From Tahibacter soli (lineage in GTDB: Bacteria > Pseudomonadota > Gammaproteobacteria > Xanthomonadales > Rhodanobacteraceae): a stretch of 64,000 bases of DNA. A program made the translations under genes and the position numbers. Shown piece by piece: positions 17,384 to 27,025 of the stretch; the first letter of the stretch is position 1; each line of letters opens with the position of its first letter. The notes below the pieces were generated by a model that was not told the origin of the DNA, ran no database searches, and was given only the letters and a program-made list of their open reading frames with translations. Where the stretch lies: assembly GCF_025717065.2 (NCBI RefSeq), contig NZ_JAOVZO020000023.1, positions 372,001-436,000 of the forward strand, in the 5' to 3' direction.

Positions 17384-18034
17384 ATGAAAAACGCCAACGA
17401 CGGAATCGACGCGGCACGCCGCGACGTGCTGATCCTCGGTCGCGATCTGATGATCGTCGCGCCCGCCACCGCCATGGCTGCACCCGCCGCGCTCGCCGCA
17501 CCGGAACTGCCGAAGCCGCCGGTGCGATCGAAGGTCTCGTTCACGGTGAACGAAAAAGCGCACACGCTCGAGCTCGACACGCGTACGACGCTGCTCGACG
17601 CGCTGCGCGAGCACCTGCGTCTGACCGGCACGAAGAAAGGCTGCGATCACGGCCAGTGCGGCGCGTGCACCGTGATCGTCGACGGCCGCCGCATCAATTC
17701 TTGCCTCACGCTCGCGGTGATGCACGAAGGTTCGAACGTCACGACGATCGAAGGCCTCGGCGCGCCGGGCCGGCTGCATCCGATGCAGGCCGCGTTCGTC
17801 CGGCACGACGGCTATCAATGCGGCTACTGCACGCCGGGTCAGATCTGCTCGGCCGTCGCGATGCTCGAGGAGGTGCGACAGGGCATACCGAGCCACGTCA
17901 GCGTCGAACTGACGGCGCAGCCGCAACTGACCGCCGACGAACTGCGCGAACGCATGAGCGGCAACCTGTGCCGCTGCGGCGCGTACTCGAACATCGCAGA
18001 AGCAATCACCGAAGCTGCCGGGAGCCGCGTATGA
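17384..18034 (+). CDS. paoA: Aldehyde oxidoreductase, [2Fe-2S] subunit (PaoA-like)
   Basis: 216 residues. An N-terminal Tat-type signal has ARRDVLI, but its hydrophobic stretch is interrupted by GRD before [16 protein letters not shown]. The body carries the plant-type [2Fe-2S] ligands CDHGQCGAC with a later Cys in NSCLTL, then the second cluster ligands in QCGYCTPGQ and CRCGAY. This is the electron-transfer subunit of xanthine-oxidase-family enzymes such as E. coli PaoABC, a periplasmic enzyme oxidising aldehydes, notably aromatic ones. ATG at 17384 follows AGGAG. Its stop overlaps the paoB start (ATGA). No PaoD-type maturation gene is seen beside the operon. Confidence 0.9.
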   Translation: MKNANDGIDAARRDVLILGRDLMIVAPATAMAAPAALAAPELPKPPVRSKVSFTVNEKAHTLELDTRTTLLDALREHLRLTGTKKGCDHGQCGACTVIVDGRRINSCLTLAVMHEGSNVTTIEGLGAPGRLHPMQAAFVRHDGYQCGYCTPGQICSAVAMLEEVRQGIPSHVSVELTAQPQLTADELRERMSGNLCRCGAYSNIAEAITEAAGSRV

Positions 18035-18987
18035 AAGCCTTCACGTACGAACGCGCGCGCACACCCGCCGAAGCCGCGGCCGGCGCCGCCGGCAATGCCG
18101 GCGCGAAGTTCATCGCGGGCGGCACGAACCTCCTCGATCTCATGAAGCTCGAGATCGAAACGCCCACGCACCTCATCGACGTCAACGGCCTCGCGCTCGA
18201 CAAGATCGAGGCGACGCCCGACGGCGGCTTGCGCATCGGTGCGCTCGTGCGCAATACCGATCTTGCCGCCGATACGCGTATCCGGCGCGACTACGCGCTG
18301 TTGTCGCGCGCGCTGCTCGCCGGTGCGTCGGGACAGCTGCGCAATCGCGCGACGACCGCGGGCAATCTCCTGCAGCGCACACGCTGTCCGTATTTCTACG
18401 ACACCGACCAGCCGTGCAACAAACGCCTGCCGGGCAGCGGCTGCGCGGCGATCGGCGGCTACAGCCGGCCGCACGCGATCGTCGGCGTCAGCGACGCGTG
18501 CATCGCGGCGCATCCGAGCGACATGGCCGTCGCCATGCGCGCGCTCGACGCCACGATCGAAACGGTGCGTCCGGACGGATCGACGCGCCGCATCGCGATC
18601 GGCGAGTTCTACCGGCTGCCCGGCAAGACGCCGCACGTCGAAAACGTGCTCGTGCGCGGCGAGCTGATCACGGCGGTGACGCTGCCGCCGCCGCCGGGCG
18701 GCACGCACGTGTATACGAAGGTGCGCGACCGCGCGTCGTACGCGTTCGCGCTGGTTGCGGTCGGCGCGATCGTGCAGCGCGACGGTACCGGGCGCGTCGC
18801 GCTCGGCGGCGTCGCGCCGCAACCGTGGCGCGTCGAGGCGGCCGACGCCGAGCTCGCGAACGGCGCCGCGGCGGCGACGCGGCGCCTCCTCGCCGACGCG
18901 AAGACCACGCGCGACAACGCGTTCAAGGCGACGCTGGTTCAGCGCGCGCTCGACGCGGCACTCGCGCAGGCAAGGAGCGCGTCATGA
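18031..18987 (+). CDS. paoB: Aldehyde oxidoreductase, FAD/[4Fe-4S] subunit (PaoB-like)
   Basis: 318 residues of the FAD-binding subunit: FAD loop [13 protein letters not shown] near the N-terminus, [13 protein letters not shown], and [19 protein letters not shown]. The Cys pattern [21 protein letters not shown] is the extra cluster-binding insertion that distinguishes PaoB-type subunits (which carry a [4Fe-4S] cluster) from ordinary XdhB. This is the main reason for calling the operon Pao-like rather than xanthine dehydrogenase. Start and stop both overlap the neighbouring genes by four bases, so translation is coupled across the operon. Confidence 0.9.
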   Translation: MKAFTYERARTPAEAAAGAAGNAGAKFIAGGTNLLDLMKLEIETPTHLIDVNGLALDKIEATPDGGLRIGALVRNTDLAADTRIRRDYALLSRALLAGASGQLRNRATTAGNLLQRTRCPYFYDTDQPCNKRLPGSGCAAIGGYSRPHAIVGVSDACIAAHPSDMAVAMRALDATIETVRPDGSTRRIAIGEFYRLPGKTPHVENVLVRGELITAVTLPPPPGGTHVYTKVRDRASYAFALVAVGAIVQRDGTGRVALGGVAPQPWRVEAADAELANGAAAATRRLLADAKTTRDNAFKATLVQRALDAALAQARSAS

Positions 18988-21176
18988 AGTTCGACCAGCC
19001 CGCTACCACGAACCCGATCGATCGTCTCGCCGTGGTCGGCCATCCGGTCGACCGCATCGACGGTCCGCTCAAGACGACCGGTACCGCGCCATATGCGTAC
19101 GAACGCCACGACGTCGCGCCGAACCAGGCCTACGGCTATGTCATTGGCGCTGCGATCGCGAAAGGCCGCATCGCGTCGATCGACACGAGTGCGGCGAAGC
19201 GCGCGCCCGGCGTGCTCGCGATCGTCACAGCGGCGAACGCCGGCAAGCTCGGCAAGGGCAAGCGCAACACCGCGCCGCTGATCGGCGGTCCGGCGATCGC
19301 GCACTATCACCAGGCCGTCGCGCTCGTCGTCGCCGAGACGTTCGAGCAGGCGCGCGCGGCGGCGAAGCTCGTGCGCGTCGACTACGTGCGCGCCGGCGGC
19401 GCGTACGACCTCGCCGCCGCGCAATCGTCGGCGGTCAAGCCGAAGGAAGAAAAGCCCGATACGGCGGTCGGCGATTTCGCCGGCGCGTTCGCCGCGGCGC
19501 CGGTACGGATTGACGCCACGTATACGACGCCCGACCAGTCGCACGCGATGATGGAGCCGCACGCGTCGATCGCCGCGTGGGACGGCGACAAGCTCACGCT
19601 GTGGACGTCGAACCAGATGATCGACTGGGGCCGCGGCGATCTCGCCGCGACGCTCGGCATACCGAAGGACAACGTGCGCATCGTTTCGTCGTACGTCGGC
19701 GGCGGCTTCGGCGGCAAGCTGTTCGTCCGCGCCGACGCGCTGCTCGCCGCCCTCGGCGCGCGCGCGGCGGGGCGGCCGGTCAAGGTCGCGCTGACGCGGC
19801 CGCTGATGTTCAACAACACGACGCACCGGCCCGCGACGATCCAGCGCATCCGCATCGGCGCCGACCGCGACGGCAGGATCGTCGCGATCGGCCACGAAAG
19901 CTGGTCGGGCGACCTGCCGGGCGGCGGTCCCGAGGTCGCGGTGCAGCAGACGCGGCTCTTGTACGGCGGCGCGAACCGCATGACCGCGATGCGTCTTGCG
20001 ACGCTCGACCTGCCCGAGGGCAACGCGATGCGCGCGCCGGGCGAGGCGCCGGGCCTGATGGCGCTGGAGATCGCCGTCGACGAGATGGCCGAAAAGCTCG
20101 GCCTCGATCCGGTCGAGTTCCGCATTCGCAACGACACGCAGGTCGATCCGGAAAAGCCGTCGCGGCCGTTCTCGCAGCGCCGCTTCGTCGAATGCCTGCG
20201 CACCGGTGCCGAACGCTTCGGCTGGAGCGCGCGCAAGAAGCCCGGACAGATGCGCGACGGGCGCTGGCTCGTGGGCCTCGGCGTCGCCGCCGCGTTTCGC
20301 AACAACCTGCTGACGAAGTCGGCGGCGCGCGTGCGGCTCGATCCGCAAGGTGTCGTGACCGTCGAAACCGACATGACCGACATCGGCACCGGCAGCTACA
20401 CGATCATCGCGCAGACGGCCGCCGAAATGCTCGGCGTGCCGCTCGCGAACGTCGTCGTGCGGCTCGGCGATTCGGCGTTTCCGGTGTCGTGCGGTTCGGG
20501 CGGCCAATGGGGCGCGAACAACGCGACGTCGGGCGTCTACGCCGCATGCATCAAGCTGCGCGAGGCGATCGCGGCCGCGCTCGGCATGAGCGCCGACGCG
20601 GAGTTCTCCGGCGGCCACGTGAGTGCCGGCGATCGCAGCGTCCCGCTCTCGCAGGCGGCGGGCGAGCAGGGGCTCGTCGCCGAGGACGCGATCGAATACG
20701 GCGATCTCGACAAGCGCTTCCAGCAGTCGACGTTCGGCGCGCATTTCGTCGAAGTGGGCGTCGACGCGGCGACCGGCGAGGTGCGCGTGCGCCGCATGCT
20801 CGCGGTCTGCGCGGCCGGGCGCATCCTCAATCCGAAATCGGCGCGCAGCCAGGTGATCGGCGCGATGACGATGGGCGTCGGCGCGGCGCTGATGGAAAAC
20901 CTCGCGGTCGACGTGCGCCGCGGCTTCTTCGTCAATCACGATCTCGCCGGCTACGAGGTGCCGGTGCACGCCGACATTCCGCACCAGGAGGTCGTCTTCC
21001 TCGACGAGACCGATCCGGTCTCGTCGCCGATGAAGGCGAAGGGCGTCGGCGAGCTCGGTATCTGCGGCGTCGGCGCGGCCGTCGCGAACGCGATCTGCAA
21101 CGCCACCGGCGTACGCGTGCGCGACTATCCGATCACGCTCGACAAGCTGCTGGCGAAACTGCCGGCGGCGGTGTGA
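18984..21176 (+). CDS. paoC: Aldehyde oxidoreductase, molybdenum cofactor subunit (PaoC-like)
   Basis: 730 residues of the molybdopterin-binding catalytic subunit. Recognisable blocks are [19 protein letters not shown] at the start, [13 protein letters not shown] in the Moco-binding region, [14 protein letters not shown], and near the C-terminus [10 protein letters not shown], whose Glu is the family's catalytic base. Length fits PaoC rather than the longer XdhA/B fusions. It has no signal peptide and would be exported with PaoA by the Tat pathway, as in E. coli. Last gene of the coupled paoABC set. Confidence 0.92.
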   Translation: MKFDQPATTNPIDRLAVVGHPVDRIDGPLKTTGTAPYAYERHDVAPNQAYGYVIGAAIAKGRIASIDTSAAKRAPGVLAIVTAANAGKLGKGKRNTAPLIGGPAIAHYHQAVALVVAETFEQARAAAKLVRVDYVRAGGAYDLAAAQSSAVKPKEEKPDTAVGDFAGAFAAAPVRIDATYTTPDQSHAMMEPHASIAAWDGDKLTLWTSNQMIDWGRGDLAATLGIPKDNVRIVSSYVGGGFGGKLFVRADALLAALGARAAGRPVKVALTRPLMFNNTTHRPATIQRIRIGADRDGRIVAIGHESWSGDLPGGGPEVAVQQTRLLYGGANRMTAMRLATLDLPEGNAMRAPGEAPGLMALEIAVDEMAEKLGLDPVEFRIRNDTQVDPEKPSRPFSQRRFVECLRTGAERFGWSARKKPGQMRDGRWLVGLGVAAAFRNNLLTKSAARVRLDPQGVVTVETDMTDIGTGSYTIIAQTAAEMLGVPLANVVVRLGDSAFPVSCGSGGQWGANNATSGVYAACIKLREAIAAALGMSADAEFSGGHVSAGDRSVPLSQAAGEQGLVAEDAIEYGDLDKRFQQSTFGAHFVEVGVDAATGEVRVRRMLAVCAAGRILNPKSARSQVIGAMTMGVGAALMENLAVDVRRGFFVNHDLAGYEVPVHADIPHQEVVFLDETDPVSSPMKAKGVGELGICGVGAAVANAICNATGVRVRDYPITLDKLLAKLPAAV

Positions 21177-21264
21177 TGCCAAGGGGCCGGCGCTCGCCGG
21201 TGGAACGGGCATCGAAACGCCGCTACGCTCCGGTCATTCCAGCCGCGATACGAGCGAGCCCGCC

Positions 21265-22122
21265 ATGGACGAACAACGTCGCCTTGCCGTACTGGTGGAT
21301 GCCGACAACGCGCAGCCGAGCGTGATCGGCGCGCTGCTCGAGGAGGTGGCCAAGTACGGCACCGCGAGCGTCAAGCGCATCTACGGCGACTTCACCAGCA
21401 CGCGCATGAACCAGTGGAAGCAGGCGCTGCTGCGCTTCTCGATCAATCCGGTGCAGCAGTTCGCGTATACGAGCGGCAAGAACGCGACCGACAGCGCGCT
21501 GATCATCGACGCGATGGACCTGCTCTACACGCGGCGCTTCGACGGCTTCTGCCTCGTCACGAGCGACAGCGATTTCACGCGCCTCGCGCAGCGCCTGCGC
21601 GAGGAGGGGCTCACGGTCTACGGATTCGGCGAGAAGAAGACGCCGGATGCGTTCATCCAGGCCTGCGACAAATTCATCTATACCGAACTGCTGCGCGACG
21701 GCAGCGAGGCCGAAGCGCCACCCGTCGACGCGAAGAAACCGGCGAAGAAGCCGAAGCCGCCGGCGAAACCCCCGACGGCGAGCGCGCCCGCCGACGCGGC
21801 GACGCCCGCGTCGCCGGCAAAGACGCCGGCGCCGCAGCCGGGCGAGGCATCGGCGATCCCGCTGCCGCAGGACGCGCCGCTCGCGCTGATCCGGCGCGCG
21901 GTCGAAGAGGCGTCCGACGAGCGCGGCTGGGCGAATCTCGCGGCCGTCGGCGCCTATCTGACCAAGGTCCGTCCGGACTTCGATCCGCGGCTCTACGGCC
22001 ATCGCAAGCTCAGCGACCTGCTCCGGTCGCTGGACCGGTTCTTCGCGATGGAAGATCGCGGCAGCGGCCCCGCGAAGACGATCTACGTACGCGCGGCAGG
22101 GCGCCCGGAAGGCGTTGAATAA
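21265..22122 (+). CDS. NYN-domain putative ribonuclease with C-terminal OST-HTH/LOTUS domain
   Basis: 285 residues. The N-terminal 150 form an NYN (PIN-like) nuclease domain: acidic residues in VLVDADNAQ, KNATDSALIIDAMDL and LVTSDSDFTRLA are the expected metal ligands. A 60-residue Ala/Pro/Lys-rich linker (about 150-208) leads to an OST-HTH (LOTUS) domain with ERGWANLAAVGAYLTK and YGHRKLSDLLRSL, a putative RNA-binding module. Family members are thought to act in RNA processing, but few are studied. ATG at 21265 is 88 bases after paoC; it is probably a separate unit. Confidence 0.9.
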   Translation: MDEQRRLAVLVDADNAQPSVIGALLEEVAKYGTASVKRIYGDFTSTRMNQWKQALLRFSINPVQQFAYTSGKNATDSALIIDAMDLLYTRRFDGFCLVTSDSDFTRLAQRLREEGLTVYGFGEKKTPDAFIQACDKFIYTELLRDGSEAEAPPVDAKKPAKKPKPPAKPPTASAPADAATPASPAKTPAPQPGEASAIPLPQDAPLALIRRAVEEASDERGWANLAAVGAYLTKVRPDFDPRLYGHRKLSDLLRSLDRFFAMEDRGSGPAKTIYVRAAGRPEGVE

Positions 22123-22143
22123 TTCGTAATTTGCGCAGCGCGT

Positions 22144-22170
22144 CCGGCCGGATCGCGAGGATCCGGCCGG
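22144..22170. terminator. Hairpin between convergent genes
   Basis: An 11-bp perfect stem (CCGGCCGGATC at 22144-22154, complement at 22160-22170) with a GCGAG loop lies between the convergent stops at 22122 and 22182. No T-run. Confidence 0.6.
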
Positions 22171-22181
22171 CGCGGACGCCG

Positions 22182-23291
22182 CTAGGGAATCGCCTGCTCG
22201 AACCCGTTCGCGAAGATCGCGTCGGGCGCCGGTTCCGGCACCGCGATGAAGCTGCCGACGTTGAACTCGCCGACGCGGCCGAGGCCGGCGATCGCGCCGT
22301 GGTTGTTCACGGCCGCGCCCTTGAGCAGGTACGGAAACGTCTTGCCGCCGTCCGACTGCGCGAGGATGTCGTAGGCCGTGCCGTCGACGTAGACGAACGC
22401 CTTGAAGCTCAGCGTCAGGAAATTCTGCGCGCGGCCGACGATCGTGCCCGTGTCGTTGATGCCGAACGCCGCGCCGGTCGAAAGCCCGAGCAGCGCGCCG
22501 GGAATCGCCGTGGCGGTGCCGCCGGCGAACGTGACCGGCACCGACTTGCCGTTGCCTTCCACGTCCATCTCGCCGACCGCGACGCCGGTCTCGTTGACGT
22601 TGTGCGCCATGCTCGGCACGTCGTCGACGCCGTCGGCGATCGGCGCGAAACCGGGCATGCCCGCCTGCGCCGTCATCGCGTGCGTCGCGCCGAAGATCAG
22701 GTTCCAGCCGCCGACGAGCTTTCCGGCATTGCTGACGGCCGACCAGTAGGCCTGCGTCCCTTCGCCGTGATCGGGCACGCCGTCGGCGAGGCCGCCGGCC
22801 TGGGTCCACGTGAACGCGCGGAACGCGCCGTCGTGCGAGGCGAGGCCCACGACCGTGCCGTTGTCGTTGATGTCGGCCGGATTGAGCTTGACGGCCTGGT
22901 CGTCGCCGATGACGGTGTAGTTCGCGAGGTTCGCGGCGTTCCACAGCATCGCGGTCGTCTGCGCGCCGTCGTCGGTGATCGTCGAGGCGTAGCCGACGAT
23001 CTGCCCGATCTCGTTGATCGCCGTCGCCTGCGCTTCGGCGCGATCGGCCGGACGCGGCAGCGTGGTCGCCTGCGTGCCGTCGAACAGGAACGCCTGGGTG
23101 GCGCCGTCTTCGGCCGAGATGTAGTAGCCGACGGCGAGGCCCGCGTCGTTGATGTCGGCCACATAGACGTCCGACGCGCCGGGAATCTCGATCGGAACCA
23201 GATGGTAGTGCGGCGCCTGGCCGGCGGCGGCGGTGCCGGCCGCGAGCGCGGCGAGAACGGCGACGGACAGGCAGCGGGAACGAACGTGCAT
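22182..23291 (-). CDS. Secreted HAF-repeat protein with IFANGFE tail
   Basis: 369 residues. A signal peptide (CLSVAVLAALAAGTAAAG) is followed by about seven repeats of the HAF type, each around an I/V-N-x-x-G-x-x-V-G core: INDAGLAVGYY, INEIGQIVGYA, INDNGTVVGLA, VSNAGKLVGGW, VNETGVAVGEM, INDTGTIVGRA and VNNHGAIAGLG. These form a beta-propeller-like extracellular repeat protein. The C-terminus is VPEPAPDAIFANGFEQAIP; similar short I/L-F-x-x-GFE tails occur, as I recall, on secreted proteins of this bacterial group and may be an export or anchoring signal. No enzymatic motif is visible; the role is unknown. Confidence 0.85.
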   Translation of the reverse strand: MHVRSRCLSVAVLAALAAGTAAAGQAPHYHLVPIEIPGASDVYVADINDAGLAVGYYISAEDGATQAFLFDGTQATTLPRPADRAEAQATAINEIGQIVGYASTITDDGAQTTAMLWNAANLANYTVIGDDQAVKLNPADINDNGTVVGLASHDGAFRAFTWTQAGGLADGVPDHGEGTQAYWSAVSNAGKLVGGWNLIFGATHAMTAQAGMPGFAPIADGVDDVPSMAHNVNETGVAVGEMDVEGNGKSVPVTFAGGTATAIPGALLGLSTGAAFGINDTGTIVGRAQNFLTLSFKAFVYVDGTAYDILAQSDGGKTFPYLLKGAAVNNHGAIAGLGRVGEFNVGSFIAVPEPAPDAIFANGFEQAIP

Positions 23292-23428
23292 GGATCGGAA
23301 GCCTCGTGCGATGGAAGGGACGGCGCCAACGCGGACGCGTCCTGCGAGGGTGTGCAACGCGTACGTCGGCGCCATTCGGATCGCGCTCGAATGCCGCTCG
23401 AATCGCGTGGCGCGATCGTGACGAGGCG

Positions 23429-25813
23429 TTACGGGGCCCGTACCTGCGCCGTTTTCGGCGGCGCGACGAGCTCGCGCGGTATCGCGCGTTCGCCGGCGAG
23501 GCGGCGCGTGGTCGCGAGCGCCGCCTGCCACGCGTCGCGGCGTCCCTGCGCATGGGCGACGCGCAGGCCGGTCAGCGCCGCGTCGTAGTCCTCTTCGGCC
23601 CACAACGCCACCTGGCTCGCAATCGCCGCGGCATCGGCCACGCGCTGCCGCTCGATCAGGAATGCGACATAGTCGTCGGCGACGCGCAGCAGCGTCAGCG
23701 GCACGCCCTGCGCCTGCGCGAGCGCGAACGCCGCCTCGAACTGGCGTGCGGCATCGTCGTGGCGGCCGGCGGTCCAGGCGCGATTCGCGGCGGCGGTCTG
23801 GCGCAGCGGCGTGCGCGCGTTCGGCGACGGGCCGCCGGCCACGGCATTGCCGGCCGCGCTGTCCGGTGCGGCGTCGGCGACGGCGAGGTCGCGCGCGATG
23901 CGCGATCGCAGGAGTTCGATGTCGGCGCGGATCAGATCGCTGTCGGCCGACGCGAGCGGTGCGAACGGCGTCGGCGCGAGCGCGGCGAGCGCCGCGGCGC
24001 CATGGCCGCGGCGCCAGTCGAGTTCCGCGCGCAGCAGGCGGATGCGTTCGACCTCGGAGACGTCGGCCGGGCGCGCGTCGTTGCCGGGGTCGTCGAGCAG
24101 TTCGGCCGCTTCGTTGTGGCGGCCCTGCTGCAGCAGCTGCTCGGTCCGGTACAGCCGCAGCGACAGCCGCGAATACGGGCTCGGCACGCGCGCGCGCTGC
24201 GTCCACGACGCGTCCATCGCTTCCCACGCCGCGGCGTTCTTGAGCTGCGCGCGCCGCGACACGGACAGCAGCTGCAGCTGGCCGATGCGCTCCTGCACGA
24301 GGCCGAGCGCTTCGAACCGCGCGATGGCCGCGGCGAGGTACGGCTCGGCCTGGGCCGGATGCGCGCGCAGGAGTTCCATCGCGCCGATGTTGCCGTCGAC
24401 GCGCGCGACGCCGCCTTCGTCGCCCGCGCGCGCGAAGCGGTCCCGCGCGATGCCGTAGTCGAGCAGGGCGCCGGCGTAGTCTTCGAGCGAGGTGCGGCTG
24501 ACGGCACGGCCGTTGTGCAGGCGGCCGGCCAGCTGATCGTCGCCGTGCGCATCGCCGGCCTCGTCCAGCGACGCGATGCCGTCGCCGAAGAAGCGGCCGG
24601 CCTGCGCGTACTGGCCCGAGCGCACCGCGATCATGCCGCGCGGCGCGAGGAGCCGCGCGCGAAACACGCGGTCGTCGCCGGCGCGCGCGAGCAGTTCGTC
24701 GAGCGCCGTGCGCGCGTCGTCGAGGCGGCCGGCCCTGATGTCGACCTCGGCGAGCTGCAGACGCAGGCGCGGTTCGTCGCGCGCGAGCTGCGCGTCGGCG
24801 CGCAGGATCTCGCGCGCGGCGTCGGGTTCGTTCGCGAGCAGCGCGGCCTGCGCGCGCTGCAGGGTTTCGGCGACGCTTTCGGTATCCGCCGCCGGCGGCG
24901 GCACGCGGCCGAGCGCCGCCGCCAGGCGGTCGGCCGCGCCGCGCAGCGCGCCGGTCGGCGTGGCGTCGTCGAACGCGACGCGTACGCGCGGCCCCGCGGC
25001 CGTCCCCGCGCCGGCGGTCGCGTACCAGCGCGCGCCGCGCGGTTCGATCGCGCCTTCGATCACGAGCGTGTCCGGCATGGCCTCGCGCAGCGCCGCGCCG
25101 TCTTCGCGTTTCGCCCCATGTTCTTCGTCCAGCCGGCGCAGCAGGCCCAGGGTCTGCTCGCTCGGCTGCACGACGAGGCCGCTGCGCCGCAGGCGGTCGG
25201 CGACGAGATCCATGCCGCCGAGGCGCAGCCAGCGCTCGTCGGTGTTCTGCGCCGCCAGCGGCAGCACGATCGCACGCCCGGAGAGCGGCGCCGGGGCGGC
25301 GGTTTCGCGGTTCATGAGCAACGACGCGAGCACGGCGACGGCCGTGACGGCGAGGACGGCGGCAAGCCTGCCGGTGCGGCGCGTTCGAATGGGCGCCGGT
25401 GTCGTTTCGACGGTCGCTGCCGCAGCGGCGTTCGGCGGATTCGCAGCGGCGTCGATCGGGTTCGCGGGGGCGGCTTCGACGCGCGCGTCGCCGTCGTCGA
25501 CGCTCGTCGCCGCGACCCAGTGATAGCCGAAACCCGGCACCGTGCGGATCGCCCATTGCGACTGGCCGTCGTCGTCGAGCGCGCGGCGGCATTGCACGAT
25601 CAGCTGGCCGAGCTGGACGTCGGACGCGGCGCCGTGATGCCACAGCGCGCGAATCAGCTCGTCGCGCCCGAGCGCGCGCTCGCGCGCCTCCACCAGAAGC
25701 AGCAGGCACGCAAAGGCGCGCGGCGGCAGCGGCACGCGCTCGCCGCCCTTGTGCAGCTCGCGGGCCGATGCGTTGAGTCGGTATCCGTTGAAACGATAGA
25801 CGAGCGATTTCAT
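23429..25813 (-). CDS. CadC-like transmembrane regulator with winged helix and TPRs
   Basis: 794 residues. The N-terminal ~105 form an OmpR/CadC-type winged-helix DNA-binding domain (LPPRAFACLLLLVEARERAL, VQLGQLIVQCRRALDD, IRTVPGFGYHW). After an Ala/Pro-rich linker comes one transmembrane helix (about 157-175, LAAVLAVTAVAVLASLLM), then an extracytoplasmic region of about 600 residues, mostly TPR-like helices. It would sense a periplasmic signal and regulate from the membrane. The start is ATG 25813; longer in-frame starts add only a few residues. It is divergent from the SDR/tautomerase pair 220 bases away, a possible target. Confidence 0.87.
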   Translation of the reverse strand: MKSLVYRFNGYRLNASARELHKGGERVPLPPRAFACLLLLVEARERALGRDELIRALWHHGAASDVQLGQLIVQCRRALDDDGQSQWAIRTVPGFGYHWVAATSVDDGDARVEAAPANPIDAAANPPNAAAAATVETTPAPIRTRRTGRLAAVLAVTAVAVLASLLMNRETAAPAPLSGRAIVLPLAAQNTDERWLRLGGMDLVADRLRRSGLVVQPSEQTLGLLRRLDEEHGAKREDGAALREAMPDTLVIEGAIEPRGARWYATAGAGTAAGPRVRVAFDDATPTGALRGAADRLAAALGRVPPPAADTESVAETLQRAQAALLANEPDAAREILRADAQLARDEPRLRLQLAEVDIRAGRLDDARTALDELLARAGDDRVFRARLLAPRGMIAVRSGQYAQAGRFFGDGIASLDEAGDAHGDDQLAGRLHNGRAVSRTSLEDYAGALLDYGIARDRFARAGDEGGVARVDGNIGAMELLRAHPAQAEPYLAAAIARFEALGLVQERIGQLQLLSVSRRAQLKNAAAWEAMDASWTQRARVPSPYSRLSLRLYRTEQLLQQGRHNEAAELLDDPGNDARPADVSEVERIRLLRAELDWRRGHGAAALAALAPTPFAPLASADSDLIRADIELLRSRIARDLAVADAAPDSAAGNAVAGGPSPNARTPLRQTAAANRAWTAGRHDDAARQFEAAFALAQAQGVPLTLLRVADDYVAFLIERQRVADAAAIASQVALWAEEDYDAALTGLRVAHAQGRRDAWQAALATTRRLAGERAIPRELVAPPKTAQVRAP

Positions 25814-26033
25814 CGAGCGGCAGTTTCGCGGGCCTTGCACCCGTGCCCGCGGCCGATTCTACGCGACGCGGCGCCGGCCGCCGCAGGCACCGTTGTGCCG
25901 CACATCGCGCTTTTATTGTTCCGATTGTCGAAAGGCTGACTGCCGAATCGCGTGGATTCTGCCGAAAGCCGGTAGAGCCTAGATTGACGGCACGCGGCAG
26001 GCATCCGCCGCCGCATCCAACTACGAGGCCATC

Positions 26034-26759
26034 ATGGACACCCAGAAAGTTGTGGACACCCAGAAAGTCGCCGTCGTCACCGGCGCGTCGCAGGGCATCG
26101 GCGCGGCGCTGGTACAGGCGTTTCGCGAGCGCGGCTATCGCATCGTCGCGACGTCGCGGTCGATCCGCCCGAGCGGCGATCCGGACATCGCGACGGTCGC
26201 GGGCGACATCGCCGATCCCGCGACGGCCGAGCGCGTCGTCGCCGAGGCGCTGTCGCGCTTCGGCCGTATCGACACGCTGGTCAACAACGCAGGCATCTTC
26301 ATCGCCAAGCCGTTCGCCGAGTACACCGCCGACGACTTTGCCGCGAAGATCGCGACGAACCTCGCCGGCTTCTTCCACGTCACGCAGCGCGCCGCGACGC
26401 AGATGCTCGCGCAGGGCTCGGGCCACATCGTGAGCATCACGACCAGCCTGACCGATCACGCCATCGCCGGCGTGCCGACGGCGCTCGCGAACCTGACCAA
26501 GGGCGGCATCAATTCGGCGACCAAGGCGCTCGCGATCGAATACGCCGCGAGCGGCATCCGCGTGAACGCGGTTTCGCCGGGCATCATCGCAACGCCGATG
26601 CACGCGCCGGAAACCCACGCGTTCCTGGCGGGCCTGCATCCGGTCAAGCGGATGGGCGAGATCCGCGATGTCGTCGACGGCGTGCTGTATCTCGAATCCG
26701 CCGCGTTCGTGACCGGCGAGATCCTGCACATCGACGGCGGCCAGAGCGCCGGGCACTGA
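26034..26759 (+). CDS. Short-chain dehydrogenase/reductase-like protein lacking the catalytic Tyr
   Basis: 241 residues. Rossmann fold with TGASQGIG (cofactor loop), NNAG and the late VNAVSPGIIATP. The catalytic Lys is present in LTKGG and the Ser in SITTS, but the Tyr expected four residues before Lys is Ala (TALANLTKGG), so normal dehydrogenase chemistry is doubtful. The first twelve codons contain an 18-bp tandem duplication giving MDTQKVVDTQKVAVV; each unit holds GGACACCCA, the reverse complement of the repeat at 2988-3212. The duplicated unit also creates a GTG (26052) that could serve as start. It is followed 14 bases later by a tautomerase gene with a good ribosome site, forming an operon. 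Confidence 0.85.
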   Translation: MDTQKVVDTQKVAVVTGASQGIGAALVQAFRERGYRIVATSRSIRPSGDPDIATVAGDIADPATAERVVAEALSRFGRIDTLVNNAGIFIAKPFAEYTADDFAAKIATNLAGFFHVTQRAATQMLAQGSGHIVSITTSLTDHAIAGVPTALANLTKGGINSATKALAIEYAASGIRVNAVSPGIIATPMHAPETHAFLAGLHPVKRMGEIRDVVDGVLYLESAAFVTGEILHIDGGQSAGH

Positions 26760-26773
26760 AGAAGGAGAGCGAC

Positions 26774-27010
26774 ATGCCGATCGTCAATATCCAGGTGACG
26801 CGCGAGGGCACGAGCCCCGAGCGCGACGCGATCACCGCCGAGGAAAAGGCCGCCGTGATCGAAGGCGTGAGCCGGGTGCTGCTCGACGTCCTCAACAAGC
26901 CGCTCGATTCCACCTTCGTCGTCATTGAAGAAGTGGATCTCGACAACTGGGGCTGGGGCGGACTGCCGGCGCTCGAGTTTCGCCGACGGCGCGCCGCCGC
27001 GGGAAAATGA
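26774..27010 (+). CDS. 4-oxalocrotonate tautomerase-family protein
   Basis: 78 residues beginning MPIVNIQVTREG. After Met removal, Pro1 is the catalytic base of this family, whose members are small multimeric keto-enol tautomerases. AAVIEGVSRVLLDVLNKP and the DSTFVVIEEV strand fit; WGWGGLPALEFR at the C-terminus matches the tautomerase group often paired with SDR genes. GAAGGAGA precedes the ATG, and it is co-transcribed with the SDR-like gene. Confidence 0.9.
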   Translation: MPIVNIQVTREGTSPERDAITAEEKAAVIEGVSRVLLDVLNKPLDSTFVVIEEVDLDNWGWGGLPALEFRRRRAAAGK

Positions 27011-27025
27011 CCGTAGCGAGCGAGT

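Noticed and set aside
22182-26756. A single 1524-codon minus-strand frame.
   Set aside because: Only its last 369 codons are a real gene (signal peptide and HAF repeats); the rest overlaps the CadC-like regulator and the SDR gene in other frames and is low-complexity.
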